In this document: positions 26,701-35,712 of the stretch, one piece after another | How the letters are laid out: each line of letters opens with the position of its first letter | Numbering within the stretch: the stretch's first letter is position 1 | IMG/VR virus record: IMGVR_UViG_3300017527_000512 | Coordinates: 1-64,000 of that record | Reading direction: 5' to 3' (one strand) | Length of the DNA: 64,000 nt | Origin: a virus | Notes under the pieces: generated by a model | What the model was told of the DNA's origin: nothing | What the model saw: the letters and a program-made list of their open reading frames with translations, nothing else | The model's database searches: none | Program-made: the position numbers and the translations under genes

Positions 26701-26789
26701 CTTATACTTTAGGAGTCGCTGATAGTGAATCTTCCGGAACAACGACTTCTAAGAGACAAGCTTCTTTGGAAATTAACAATAAAACCTAA
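23724..26789 (+). CDS. Large baseplate hub protein
   Basis: 1021 aa with a Lys/Glu-rich flexible N-terminus (~35 residues). Residues ~35-280 are a beta-rich domain (FSGTTRSWHHKHIGV, YNYSFNFDFTVCDIGY) like those of proteins connecting tube to hub. Residues ~640-850 resemble the gpD/gp27-type hub fold: NIDYNESMEGINTFCEITGS, LQIKSRPELKIGFPIYIK and VIGYVTEISRSGSVG, the last typical of hub domains in which a ring carries the spike. It is followed by the spike gene, as in other contractile tails. The C-terminal ~130 residues are low-complexity and acidic. Confidence 0.7.
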   Translation: MAKESKAFKKGSSTEEPKENKQDKKPKREGSFIHGGNFFLPQMELRVVPVDEEDKLSPHLGVEGFPEDNALKFSVMRPTETKFLADAEPEYSFFLHSPPSDMQVNFQSNVATSDTRYTKIMNYLGGELITASFSGTTRSWHHKHIGVTNIFRGETDSYRNFMEFMILFMFNGRVYHTNPNPTIFDDLVRGKYIVAPEDILEDSTFLEEIKKKPRYSAFIAIDVGYIRLYGKFSSFSYEEVGPYNYSFNFDFTVCDIGYTEDYASDTQFDMFSFYYNRDFGAKVESSGLKVTPFPLFKKDIIVRDMFLRVNQDVLGDHYSNDGSGDKITSSNYAKSLSSNDDSSTSSVKYKDILDILPRVATYNKSFVSYQMSYSLEDSSCSFVYALTDFETYAFLKFQMSPVHIFSEVELFETGRFPIQKKGDDKGLEITTPYYRRFWGVAVSKNISTGVSGGKVLSVNCNSILYFLKRSKFPIGSNPIQTSKAIYLQVDSKKGSDKREVKEIDVKELSMGAFSQANMNIFDLILWSIMRAMSYFIMPESQGSVTAATGDAKVSESEKIVWSKTREDVQSYWAERLSQVTQSLKFYGISDATFYQTKAEKSGKAEDENPDLYKVKVSLDTSYLTMFNPRWIDVLEDKFKDVEQTDVYEYIKSVTSTTGMEFYQDVDGSMVIKFPFYNLNIFNYKPFTVETLDIINIDYNESMEGINTFCEITGSLDSARSHDKAIWAFHIDSNLAARFGLVGESKPIPYINTIGSAKVFAINYLTLLNLQQYSLRLQIKSRPELKIGFPIYIKHLDVIGYVTEISRSGSVGSNSDMDVTLTGLRFRLYNKEGNILANLGIRRDIEVTEVDIENSSNTDFNAYDPAFPGFRYDGAKTIPVPEDLDEINLDDGSSENTPYEQLFAVSPDPDGVDSFYPVTDRFGFTVVGGLAYGRGMKISSDGQKILYDFDMSLPVYKRQGAGNNILKESSPKNVSRNDVVEAKTFKELEEKATTYTLGVADSESSGTTTSKRQASLEINNKT

Positions 26790-26798
26790 GGATCAGTA

Positions 26799-28187
26799 AT
26801 GCCTATTTCAAGATATGATATAGATTCATTAACAAAGCTTTATAAAGCAGGTAATTCTAAGCCTCGTAAGAATTGGCTAGTGTCTCCCGAGAAGAATGAA
26901 AATGTAATGTGTCAGGTAGTGGATTGTGATCCATTTAATTTTAAACTTATTGTAAAGGTCCTCTATACGAATAGGATAATTAGTAACGTTAGATATTCTT
27001 TATCAGGATCCCAACGATCTTTATCAGGATCCCATCCTTTAAGAGGTACTTTTGTTAACATTTCACCTTTAACGTCTGGAAAGACCTTTTACTCTGAGTG
27101 GGTAGTTAACTTTACCCTCCCCTTCGACTATCTATCTGGATATAGAAACTTATTATCTCTAGGAATGTATCCGGGATATTGGAATTATCCTTTTCATCCT
27201 TATCACTTATTGGGAGATACATTCTCTACTTCTGATAGTCTATCAGAATCAGTTCAGGGAGTTTTAAATTATCTTTCAACTCGTGATGGTCAGCAGGTCT
27301 TATTAGACCCCGTTTCACATCAGATGATTATTAATTCTGTTCAAAGTGTTCTCCATGCTTCTGGCGTTATCAATCTTAAAGGACCTGTTTTTAGAAACAT
27401 GACAGATGATTTTCCCATATTAACAGATGGGTCTGTTGTTGAGTATCTGAATAAAGGGTATGACGGAGGCAATGGCTTAGATATGTCTTGGCAGAAAGCG
27501 ACTGATTTTTCTTCATTAAACAATTTCTCTTCTTTGACAGAGGATTCTTCTGTTTTATTTGAATATAATAATAGACTTCCTTTATTGAGTTTAGATAAAG
27601 AAGAATTTGCTAATTCAGATCCTATCGAAGAGAAGCCTTACCTTCTTTATGGTAAGGGTACTTTTATTCCGTCTCATTCTAGTATAGGTGATGGTTCCCT
27701 AGAGTACGGAAAGATTTATAAACCTAAAATCTATTCGGCATCAACAGATACAGCTCCTGATAAATCTTATGAAGATATAACCTCAAAAGATAAAGAAGGC
27801 GATGATTATGATCCGCTAGTCTCATGGACTATACTTCCTGCAGAAGCTAAAGCAGACGACGTCTATGTAGGGTTACATAAATCAGGTAAGATGTCTGTAG
27901 CTCTTGGATTAGATAAAGATAAAAGATCTCTTGACTTAGATGCTCCTGGAGTAATTAAACTTACGGTAGGGAAGGATGATGATAGTAACAGCCTTTTATT
28001 AGATTTAAAGGGAAAGGCAGTAGTATCTACTGAAGATGATATAGACGTTACAACTACAGCAAATGCTAATGTTGTAGCCGAAGGAGAAATTAATCTAGAA
28101 GCTGGCGGTACGGGAGGAACTACGATTAAAATGGATTCTTCTGAAATAAATATGAACGGTGGTAAGTTCGTAAGCAGGCCGTCATAA
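26799..28187 (+). CDS. Baseplate central spike protein
   Basis: 462 aa. The first ~100 residues (MCQVVDCDPFNFKLIVKVL, followed by RGTFVNISPL) look like an OB-fold as in gp5/gpV spikes. The C-terminus has short beta repeats (LLLDLKGKAVVSTEDDI, DVTTTANANVVAEGEINLEA, GGTTIKMDSSEINMNGG) typical of the triple-stranded beta helix of membrane-piercing needles. Between hub and PAAR-like tip genes, so the call is well supported by order. A duplicated LSGSQRS/LSGSHPL unit arises from a short DNA repeat at about 26998-27034. No lysozyme domain is seen. Confidence 0.8.
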   Translation: MPISRYDIDSLTKLYKAGNSKPRKNWLVSPEKNENVMCQVVDCDPFNFKLIVKVLYTNRIISNVRYSLSGSQRSLSGSHPLRGTFVNISPLTSGKTFYSEWVVNFTLPFDYLSGYRNLLSLGMYPGYWNYPFHPYHLLGDTFSTSDSLSESVQGVLNYLSTRDGQQVLLDPVSHQMIINSVQSVLHASGVINLKGPVFRNMTDDFPILTDGSVVEYLNKGYDGGNGLDMSWQKATDFSSLNNFSSLTEDSSVLFEYNNRLPLLSLDKEEFANSDPIEEKPYLLYGKGTFIPSHSSIGDGSLEYGKIYKPKIYSASTDTAPDKSYEDITSKDKEGDDYDPLVSWTILPAEAKADDVYVGLHKSGKMSVALGLDKDKRSLDLDAPGVIKLTVGKDDDSNSLLLDLKGKAVVSTEDDIDVTTTANANVVAEGEINLEAGGTGGTTIKMDSSEINMNGGKFVSRPS

Positions 28188-28666
28188 TGGAAAAGAATTT
28201 TTGTAATGAGGATGTTGTTTTTGAGTTTGATTTAGATGCTTCATCTGAGTCCTCGATTTTTACTGCTCCTGTTAGTAACGGAGAAGCTGAGACAACAACT
28301 TCTGGAGTAATCCCTGGAAAATCTTCATGTAACGATTGTCCTAAAGGTAAAGCATTAATGGATGGGACGACTTCATTTTCATGGAACGTTGCTCTAGCAC
28401 CTTGCCCTATCGCATCTTTGGCTCCGCCACCCTCTCCTAATCCGGGTTTTTCTTCTGTTACTTTTATAGCGGGCGGGGGATCAATTTCAGGTAATTCCGA
28501 TTTTAATGACTCAGAGTCAGATAAAGTCATGTTAGATGATGCTGAAGGCAGTTGTGCAGGGACTTGGACTTGTGTTCCGTCTTCGGGAGGCCCTCCAGTA
28601 ACCTTACCTTGTTCGTGCAAAGTTACTATAAAAGATTCAGGTCAGGATAATGTTACAGAGGATTAA
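28187..28666 (+). CDS. PAAR-like spike tip protein
   Basis: 159 aa, start coupled to the spike stop (TAATG). Cys-, Pro- and Gly-rich, with GGGSISGNSDFND, CAGTWTCVPSSGGPPVT and LPCSCKVTIKDSGQDNV, a pattern close to PAAR-like/DUF4150 proteins that cap spike needles of contractile injection systems. About ten cysteines (FCNED, CNDCPKG, APCPIAS, SCAGTWTC, LPCSC) may bind metal, as the histidine-cysteine site of PAAR tips does. A minus-strand frame over this gene is a shadow. Repeat copy 3 begins on its last stop base. Confidence 0.72.
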   Translation: MEKNFCNEDVVFEFDLDASSESSIFTAPVSNGEAETTTSGVIPGKSSCNDCPKGKALMDGTTSFSWNVALAPCPIASLAPPPSPNPGFSSVTFIAGGGSISGNSDFNDSESDKVMLDDAEGSCAGTWTCVPSSGGPPVTLPCSCKVTIKDSGQDNVTED

Positions 28667-28723
28667 ATTAACAGGGTACCGGAGAACTGACAGTAGGAGA
28701 AATTCTATGTTATTTCTTCTAAC
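28666..28723 (+). repeat. 57-nt interspersed intergenic repeat, copy 3 (diverged)
   Basis: Keeps AATTAACAGGGTACC exactly, then has GGAGAACTGACAGTAGGAG in place of the consensus and ends TCTAAC. Changes are substitutions without matching partners, arguing against a simple base-paired stem. It begins at the last base of the PAAR gene stop codon and lies 20 nt upstream of the HNH-type nuclease gene. Confidence 0.9.
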
Positions 28724-28743
28724 CCTTATAAAGAGAGGTCTAA

Positions 28744-29262
28744 ATGCCTATTTCGAAGCATCTTTTATCAAAGAAAGCTCCTAGTTTATATAGCCTGTTT
28801 GACGAGGATAAGATTAATCAGGCTCGTAGAATGGACGGAGGGATATCTGCTTTAAACAGAGTTCAGAAAGAGATGCGTGCCCGTGTTGAGGAGATTTTCA
28901 TCCCCTTAAAGGTTAAGAAGACTAACTTGTGTTGCGAAACATGTAATTGGAGAGCACCTCATCTTAAGTATCTAGTATTACATCATCAGAAGAAACGAAA
29001 GTTCTCTTCGATTTTTTATCAGTACTACTATCAACAGAATCCTGATTTAGATAATGATGTAGAGGTATCGTACTTTGCGGATTGGGTAGTAAGAGAACAT
29101 AAAGAAGAAGAACTATCTTTAATATGTAAAGAATGTCATGTCTTCATTCATTCAGAAAATAGATTTTTATTTGAGAAGACAAAGAAATCCGTGGATGAGG
29201 TAAAAGAGTTGAAAAGACTTCATGGATTTAAGAACCCGTTACTTAATCGTAATTACTTTTAG
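28744..29262 (+). CDS. HNH-type nuclease candidate
   Basis: 172 aa, basic. Two Cys pairs frame the region: CCETCNWRAPHL and LICKECHVFIHSENRF, with LVLHHQKKRK between. This matches the HNH layout (a zinc-bound pair of CxxC, a His-His before the first strand and a CHxxxH near the end). It sits between the spike tip gene and the wedge genes, where no nuclease is needed for the virion, and directly downstream of the diverged repeat copy, so it is probably a mobile free-standing endonuclease. GAGAGG ribosome site. Confidence 0.65.
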   Translation: MPISKHLLSKKAPSLYSLFDEDKINQARRMDGGISALNRVQKEMRARVEEIFIPLKVKKTNLCCETCNWRAPHLKYLVLHHQKKRKFSSIFYQYYYQQNPDLDNDVEVSYFADWVVREHKEEELSLICKECHVFIHSENRFLFEKTKKSVDEVKELKRLHGFKNPLLNRNYF

Positions 29263-29297
29263 TTTATTATAAGGTATTATATTTATAGGCGTTTACA

Positions 29298-29786
29298 TTG
29301 TACAAATTTGAATTACCTAACTTAAATGACGAGAAAGATAGAATAGTAGCGATCTCCTCTCTAATAGATGATGATGTCCGTGACAGTTTTTCTTCTTATG
29401 AGAATGCGTATGCCACTGCTCTTGTAAGCAAGTTCGATTCAGCGATCTCCTCTATTAACGCCGCTATATCCCTTGATGACTATGATTTTATTGATTTTCC
29501 AGTATTTTCAGATAAGAAAGAGTTAGATAATTCTCTCCATACGTCTCTTCCCTCTGATAACATCCACGTTTTTAAGAAGATGTCTGATCTTCAATATGTA
29601 GATAAGGATTTATATTCTCGTCTTAATTATCTTATGAATCGCTACAAGCTACTTTTAGTTCATTCATTAGACAACGATGTAGATAATATTGATATTATCA
29701 AAAAGTATAAGACTAAGTTAGTGAATCTAATAAATAGTTTTTTATTTATAAAAAATAGTTCTGAAAGTATTGAGCCAGCGGAGTAG
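29298..29786 (+). CDS. Hypothetical baseplate-region protein, 162 aa
   Basis: Starts at TTG 29298 with only a weak AGG upstream. The product is helical and acidic (LIDDDVRDSFSSYENAYATAL, split before a second helix SAISSINAAIS), with a hydrophobic helix near the end (KLVNLINSFLFI). No family recognised. It lies between the HNH candidate and the gp25-like gene, so a small wedge component or an assembly factor is possible. The start codon is uncertain. Confidence 0.75.
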   Translation: MYKFELPNLNDEKDRIVAISSLIDDDVRDSFSSYENAYATALVSKFDSAISSINAAISLDDYDFIDFPVFSDKKELDNSLHTSLPSDNIHVFKKMSDLQYVDKDLYSRLNYLMNRYKLLLVHSLDNDVDNIDIIKKYKTKLVNLINSFLFIKNSSESIEPAE

Positions 29787-29790
29787 TTGA

Positions 29791-30453
29791 ATGTCTTATG
29801 ATTATGTTGTTGTTCAGAAATGTGATCATATTTTCTTTGACTTTTTTGAGTTAGAGGAAGACAGGCAGCTTTTCTTAGAGATTCCTTTTTTGGCATCAGA
29901 GAAAGTTGATGTTTATTATAATAGACGCCGTTTAAGCAGGGACTCTTATTATATTCGTAACCATAAACGAAGAGATATATCAGGTACCTTAATAATATTT
30001 AAGGATTACAGAAGAGAATCTTCTAGTACTTATAAAGTTAAGATTTCTACAGTTAGAGGATCTTGTCCTAAGTGTGGCGGATCAGATGTCACCCTTGAAT
30101 TACGTCCTCTTGGCAATGGTGAGATAGAGAAATTGGAGAACGGGTCTCACTTGAGACAGCAGTTCCTATTATATTTAAGAGAGAAGTTCAACTCTAATCC
30201 TTTTTATTATGATTTAGGATCTAAATTAAAAGATGCTATTGGATCTAGTGGTGTTAACGTTTCCTCTGAGATATTTAGAGTTTATAGGGAATATTTTAGA
30301 GTCCGATCTAATTATGATGATATCATTAACAACCGAGATCGTAGCGATTATTTCGATATAAAGAACATCGTTTCTTCTGAAAAAGAAGCAGACAGTCGAG
30401 TTTTAAATTTTAAGATTATCACTTCTAAGGGTGATATCTCTTCTTTTGTTTAA
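29791..30453 (+). CDS. Baseplate wedge protein, gp25-like domain with CxxC finger
   Basis: 220 aa. N-terminal beta-rich part (residues ~1-85), then a CPKCGG motif and a helical domain LRQQFLLYLREKFNSNPFYYDLGSKLKDAIG split over two stretches, which resembles gp25/W-type baseplate proteins (helix, then P-x-x-G-S-x-L). It is immediately followed by the baseplate J protein, the normal order in contractile tails (gp25 or W, then J). The Cys finger in front is an addition also seen in other large-phage tail proteins here. Moderate confidence. Confidence 0.55.
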   Translation: MSYDYVVVQKCDHIFFDFFELEEDRQLFLEIPFLASEKVDVYYNRRRLSRDSYYIRNHKRRDISGTLIIFKDYRRESSSTYKVKISTVRGSCPKCGGSDVTLELRPLGNGEIEKLENGSHLRQQFLLYLREKFNSNPFYYDLGSKLKDAIGSSGVNVSSEIFRVYREYFRVRSNYDDIINNRDRSDYFDIKNIVSSEKEADSRVLNFKIITSKGDISSFV

Positions 30454-30462
30454 GGATTATTT

Positions 30463-33400
30463 ATGAATTTTATTTTACCAACTACTTCTATTAATTTCTC
30501 AACAGACTCAAGATCTATTATCTTCTACGGGGAAGATACTAATGTTGCTTTTGATAATGTTGATTCTGTGAGAGTTACAGTAAATGGTGATGATGTCCCT
30601 TCTTCGTATATCTCATTTAATAAGACTTACTTAGGTCCTGTTTTTGAGAAGTTTGTTTTAAAATTTACAGTAGATCTCTTTAAAGGAACTAATCTAATTT
30701 CAGTATTTCTTCTTCAAGGCGTTGTAGTATTAGATCAATCTGATTTAACTGTTGTTTATAGTTCAGAAGCGCAGATAGCTGCTGGACTAGAACCACCTTC
30801 TACTTTAGAATTTAATGAATTTGAGTCGAAAGTAGAATTATCTTGGAAGATGTCCGATATTTCTGGAATAAAGTATTTCAATGTTTATCGAGGTTTAGAC
30901 TCTTCTTTGGAGCAGTCTACTCTAACTTTAATAGACTCCGTAGAAGTAATATCATACTCCTTAGTCACTGAGAATATTCTTGTGGACGAAAAGCAGGTAG
31001 AGGATATAGTAACGGGGAATATTAAATTTACGAAAGAGTTTGAGGTCGCAGAATTTAATAAATTTAAGGCTGAGGTACTCTTAGACGAGGATAATTTAGA
31101 TAAACCTCAATACTTTGTTGTAAGTTCCGTATCAGCTATAGGAAACGAAGTATTTGAGTCTAGATTTTCTAATCCTGTTGAAGTTGTTTCTTTTACTATC
31201 CCGGGCCCTACTGATTTATTACCTGTACCTTCTAGGGTAGACCTAGCAGCAGATTTTATTGATTTTTTAGATGGCTTTGATAATTTAAAAGATGATCAAG
31301 GAAATCTTCCTGATGTGTTACCTCTAACACCTGTAACATCTCTTGTTGTAAATCCTGTATCTTACTTCCTACATAGGTTGTATGTACTTGATGAATTTCG
31401 CGATAAGATTTCATTTCTCCCTACCCTGTCACAGTTAGATGATGCAGACCAAGACGGCGTTTCAGATGATCCTAACTTCGGAGATAAGGCAAGATATGCT
31501 AGCACTTTTAATATTTCTCCTGAATTCATTCAGAAGTATATCGATAACATTTTTGATTTACACGCTTCGAGAGAATCTTTAAACCGGAAAGGTATTTTAT
31601 CTTCAGAGACCACTATATCTCTTACTTGGACTTCTAACACTCTTCCAGATAGTTTAAATATTGATACTACTACACGTTTTATTGCTCCTAAGTCAGTTAC
31701 AGGACTTTCTAGAGACCTTTTCTTTAAATCCTTAACAGATGTGTCTATAACGGATCAAACCAACGAGAGTTTCTATCAGGAGAGTTTAGGAAGATATCGT
31801 GCACTAGTTCGTGTTAGATGTGAGACAGGGGGATCTATAGGAAATATTTCTGCTAATGCGGTAAATTCGTTTGCATCTCCACCGCCTTTTGCTATTTCTG
31901 TTACAAATGAGAGTATTGTCCTCTCGGGAAGAGATAGTGAGTCAAACGGGGATTTGGCTAGAAGAATTTATGCTTCTAGAAGAGGTAGTTTAATTTCATC
32001 TAGATTCTGGCTTATACAAAAGATTTTAAATAGCAGTAACATACTTCAGTACTTTATCGCGAGAGCGGGAGATCCTTATTTACTTCGAGATTATGATTGG
32101 TTCCGCCAGGAGCATATAGGTGGAATGACTGATATTTACGTTAATTCTACAGCAATAGAACAGAGAGAGGAGATTATTCCTCTCCAAACGACTTTTACTC
32201 TAGATTACACTATTCTTGCTCGGTATGATATGGATTCAGGTGAGTTTTATGCGTTTTTACAACCGGACAAGAACCATCAAGAATTTATGAGAATGAATAT
32301 TATCGACACAGTTACATCCTGTGAGAATGTGTCTAGAGGTATTGACTATACTTCTCAGGTAGAGCTTCTAGAGAACAAATTTATTAGAGTACCTTATAGA
32401 TTTGATGACGCTACTTATAACTGGGCAGAAGGGGAAGTGTGTACAGTAACATTTAATTTACTTCCAAACAATTTCATCTTGAAATTAAGCTCTCCTCCTG
32501 TTTTAGACCTTTCTTATGTTAATGATGAGCAGGGTTTAGGGAGAACATCAATAAGTGATTTAAAGTATTTAGAGCCAGGTTTTATGTTAGGAGGATCTCC
32601 GTATTCTTTAGATGTCGTTCATGTCGCTGGATATAATCCTGTAGGAGGTATCGTTAAGTCGAAGGAAGAGCCTACGTTATCCTTATTCAAGGCAAAGGAT
32701 GTAGCCCTCTCAAAAAGAGGAGTTGATGATTCTACTGTAACGGTGGAATTCGAATCAGCTTTATTAGATCCTTCTGAGTTTGTTATAACAGAGGATACTG
32801 AAACATATCAGACTTTCATTCGTTTAAGCCCTTCTTATGCATTTAATACTGTTACAGCTAAAGTTAATTATGATTACAGAGAGAATTTTACAGTTAAATA
32901 TTCTTATGATCCTGTAGTTAGAACACTTCATGATTCTATTGCTGTTGATAATATAGTAGGTAAGCGTAATATGCTTGTTAAGAGAGCTAACTCTTTATCT
33001 CTAAGCATAGGAGCTGATATCTATATTCTGGATTTATTGAAGAAAGCAATAACAGATATTGAAATTAGAACAGCTATAGCAAGATTCGAGTCCACGATAC
33101 CTTTATCAAATAAGATATATCAGTCAAACTTAGTTTCAATAGTTGATTCTAATGACCAAGTAAGTAAAGTTGAAATCCCTTTTAATGAATCTTCATATTT
33201 TGACTCTACCTTAGATTTTTATGAATTATCTCAGGGCGAAGCATCTCTTGTAGGGGACTTCTATGAAGTATCTCTTCCTCGTATAAATTTTGAAGGAACC
33301 TTCAGTTTATGGAGTGGGAGATTATTCAAGTCAGTAAGAAAGACTTCAGTTTTAAGAGGGGTTGAGGGCGGATTTGAAGTATTCGGAGGATTCAACTTTG

Positions 33401-34551
33401 GTTCTTATCAGTATATAGTTAATACTCAGGAATTCTTTGATAATTTTCCCGAGAATTTAAGATGTTTATCTTTTCTTAGAACCGATTTAACGCTTTTTAG
33501 GAATTCATTTAGTGAGGGATCAGCATTAGATTACGATTTCTCCCTTAACATTGAGAAGTCAATGACAGTTTATATGATAATAGATGATTCTCTTTGCGAT
33601 ATGTATGGATCTTTTGAAGATGATTATATGGGAGAGACGGATGCTAGTTTAGGCGGATCTCGTCCTAGAGCAGAGTGGATTAGAAATGATGCTACTTGGG
33701 TAGATACGAATGATACTTTATCAGCAGGGGTTTTAGCTGGAAATACTTTTAAGATTTTTAGAAAGTTTTATTCTACAGGAAACCATATTTTTGGAGGCAA
33801 TCAACATAGAAGATCTTCTGATATCGATTCTCTATCGTTTACTTGTGATGGGGCCTTAGCCACTATTACATATCCTAGACATGGGTTTAAAGCATCTAAT
33901 GATATTACAATATTTAATTCTACAGCAGCTACGAGTCTTCCTAATGGAAGCTACTTAGTAGACTCAGTAATAGACGATGATACTTTTATAGTTCCTGTAT
34001 CTACTACTATAGTAGGCTCTGGTACTATAAGTCTTAAGTCTACGAATTCTTTACAGGTTGTGGATCCCTATATGTTTAACTTGATTTTCTCTGATCCTTC
34101 TTGGTCTTTTAATACTTCTGACGATATTTTATACACGAAGTCAGGTCAAGATATCTCATTTGATATTCCAGGACATGAGTTATTGGTAGGTCAGTCTTTT
34201 GAAGTAACGAAATCTTCTGATATAGTAGCGTGTCCTTTAGACTTTTATGACATTTCAGGAATTGCAGGGGATACTATTACCTTTCAGTCTGGAAACACTA
34301 ATGCGGGTGATGGTATACTATCAATAGAACAGTCCTTTGGACAAGAGAAAGTAGGGGAAGAATTTAAAGTAAGAATCAACCCTTTTTATGATAAAGCAAC
34401 AGGGGCTAGATCTTTAGCATCTAGATTAGTATTTAGTTTTAAATTAAGAGACGACGATATAGATTTAGAAGATTATTACGTTCCAAGAAATCAATTTGTT
34501 AAATTTGAGAATATAATATTTAATTATATTCCTGAGAGTAATAACGAGTAA
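30463..34551 (+). CDS. Baseplate J-like wedge protein
   Basis: 1362 aa. Residues ~115-230 look like an FN3 module (LSWKMSDISGIKYFNVYRGL). The J-type core follows: VTGLSRDLFFKSLTDVSI, YRALVRVRCETGGSIGNIS, PPFAISVTNESIVLSGRD, then ESNGDLARRIYASRRG and DPYLLRDYDW, matching gpJ/gp6 wedge proteins that form the ring of the baseplate. The C-terminal half (residues ~800-1362) is beta-rich and unassigned, including a region around FTCDGALATITYPRHGF that resembles short beta-repeat adhesin-like segments. Much longer than P2 gpJ (302 aa) because of these additions. Confidence 0.8.
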   Translation: MNFILPTTSINFSTDSRSIIFYGEDTNVAFDNVDSVRVTVNGDDVPSSYISFNKTYLGPVFEKFVLKFTVDLFKGTNLISVFLLQGVVVLDQSDLTVVYSSEAQIAAGLEPPSTLEFNEFESKVELSWKMSDISGIKYFNVYRGLDSSLEQSTLTLIDSVEVISYSLVTENILVDEKQVEDIVTGNIKFTKEFEVAEFNKFKAEVLLDEDNLDKPQYFVVSSVSAIGNEVFESRFSNPVEVVSFTIPGPTDLLPVPSRVDLAADFIDFLDGFDNLKDDQGNLPDVLPLTPVTSLVVNPVSYFLHRLYVLDEFRDKISFLPTLSQLDDADQDGVSDDPNFGDKARYASTFNISPEFIQKYIDNIFDLHASRESLNRKGILSSETTISLTWTSNTLPDSLNIDTTTRFIAPKSVTGLSRDLFFKSLTDVSITDQTNESFYQESLGRYRALVRVRCETGGSIGNISANAVNSFASPPPFAISVTNESIVLSGRDSESNGDLARRIYASRRGSLISSRFWLIQKILNSSNILQYFIARAGDPYLLRDYDWFRQEHIGGMTDIYVNSTAIEQREEIIPLQTTFTLDYTILARYDMDSGEFYAFLQPDKNHQEFMRMNIIDTVTSCENVSRGIDYTSQVELLENKFIRVPYRFDDATYNWAEGEVCTVTFNLLPNNFILKLSSPPVLDLSYVNDEQGLGRTSISDLKYLEPGFMLGGSPYSLDVVHVAGYNPVGGIVKSKEEPTLSLFKAKDVALSKRGVDDSTVTVEFESALLDPSEFVITEDTETYQTFIRLSPSYAFNTVTAKVNYDYRENFTVKYSYDPVVRTLHDSIAVDNIVGKRNMLVKRANSLSLSIGADIYILDLLKKAITDIEIRTAIARFESTIPLSNKIYQSNLVSIVDSNDQVSKVEIPFNESSYFDSTLDFYELSQGEASLVGDFYEVSLPRINFEGTFSLWSGRLFKSVRKTSVLRGVEGGFEVFGGFNFGSYQYIVNTQEFFDNFPENLRCLSFLRTDLTLFRNSFSEGSALDYDFSLNIEKSMTVYMIIDDSLCDMYGSFEDDYMGETDASLGGSRPRAEWIRNDATWVDTNDTLSAGVLAGNTFKIFRKFYSTGNHIFGGNQHRRSSDIDSLSFTCDGALATITYPRHGFKASNDITIFNSTAATSLPNGSYLVDSVIDDDTFIVPVSTTIVGSGTISLKSTNSLQVVDPYMFNLIFSDPSWSFNTSDDILYTKSGQDISFDIPGHELLVGQSFEVTKSSDIVACPLDFYDISGIAGDTITFQSGNTNAGDGILSIEQSFGQEKVGEEFKVRINPFYDKATGARSLASRLVFSFKLRDDDIDLEDYYVPRNQFVKFENIIFNYIPESNNE

Positions 34552-34553
34552 TT

Positions 34554-35690
34554 ATGTTAGAACAATCTTACAATCCATATAAAAGACTTGAAGAGTATTT
34601 TACTTATCTGAGCTCTAACTTCAATAATACTTATGCAGCGCATGATCAGTATACTGAGGAAATGGCCCGTTTAATAGAAGATTATTGTTTGAGAGTCCGT
34701 GAACGAGTAAATAGTATTGCCTATGAAGAGGAAGATATTCAACTTACGGGAAGATTAGCAGAGTATTTAGGTTTATATGATCAAACCTATGACTCCGAAT
34801 TCTCATCCGTTGTATGGAGAAATTATCTTATTTGGATAAGAGATCTATTAAATTTAGGCCCATCTAAAACACGTACAGAGCAGACATTCTTTGATCTATT
34901 TAATTCTAGACTAGATATAATAGATAATACAGACTTTAATGCTCCCTACGATGAGACGAAAGAAGGTTTTAGTAATGTTCTTAATATAGATTTCTTTTTT
35001 GATACTGAAGACTTTGACCAAGACAATTTTATAAGTATCTTTGCTGCGTATAAAGATTTATTACCTACTTACTTATACCATAATGTTAGATTAATTCCTA
35101 TTCTCGAAGATGTTATAACCTTTACTGAATCTATAGATACTGAGTTAACTTTCGACTTCTTTGACTTCTTGACAGTGGATTTCCTTAAAACAGGTGACTC
35201 CTTTATTAATGTTCTTGATAAAGGCGGATTTGATGCTAGTGCAGGTAATGTAAATTTCATCCCTTCGATCAAAGAAGGGGACTTCTATAAAGTAATTGTC
35301 CCAGGAACCGTAGGACCTTACACGCTCAATGAGGGTGATTACTTAGTAGCAGAAACTGATAAAATGTCAGGGGTCACGATTGAGGATTTCGATATCCGTG
35401 GTGTTACTGTTGCAATAGATAAACCGATATCGGAACCTATTCTTCATGAAGTAATGAGCTTATTAAACTTTTCATATGATAGTATTACTACTGTAGGTAA
35501 CGAGCCTCAAAGGATATCAGATACCTTGTCAATAGATCCTTCTTCACTTCCTTCTCCTGTAGACTTGACAACAAGAAGCTATGTTAATAAGATGGTAGCT
35601 TCTGATTTTAGTAATAATCATGATTATTCTGCTAGTGTTGCAGGATTAACTATTCACGGGAATGTATTATTTTATGATGTACATCCGTAA
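34554..35690 (+). CDS. Baseplate/wedge partner protein, 378 aa
   Basis: Starts 2 nt after the J-like gene. N-terminus helical and charged (YKRLEEYFTYLSSNF, IEDYCLRVRERVNSIAYEEE), then beta-rich (FLTVDFLKTGDSF, FYKVIVPGTVGPYTLNEGDY). In P2-type tails the gene after J encodes protein I, a wedge and fibre-attachment protein; this may be the counterpart here. The segment GPYTLNEGDYLVA resembles domains that occur in fibre-attachment proteins of other phages. Assignment rests mainly on position. Confidence 0.5.
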   Translation: MLEQSYNPYKRLEEYFTYLSSNFNNTYAAHDQYTEEMARLIEDYCLRVRERVNSIAYEEEDIQLTGRLAEYLGLYDQTYDSEFSSVVWRNYLIWIRDLLNLGPSKTRTEQTFFDLFNSRLDIIDNTDFNAPYDETKEGFSNVLNIDFFFDTEDFDQDNFISIFAAYKDLLPTYLYHNVRLIPILEDVITFTESIDTELTFDFFDFLTVDFLKTGDSFINVLDKGGFDASAGNVNFIPSIKEGDFYKVIVPGTVGPYTLNEGDYLVAETDKMSGVTIEDFDIRGVTVAIDKPISEPILHEVMSLLNFSYDSITTVGNEPQRISDTLSIDPSSLPSPVDLTTRSYVNKMVASDFSNNHDYSASVAGLTIHGNVLFYDVHP

Positions 35691-35712
35691 AAATAATATT
35701 TGGAGATAAAAT

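Noticed and set aside
28126-28620. 164-aa open frame on the minus strand over the PAAR-like gene
   Set aside because: It has no ribosome site, lies opposite a well-supported gene, and no other gene in the window is on the minus strand.
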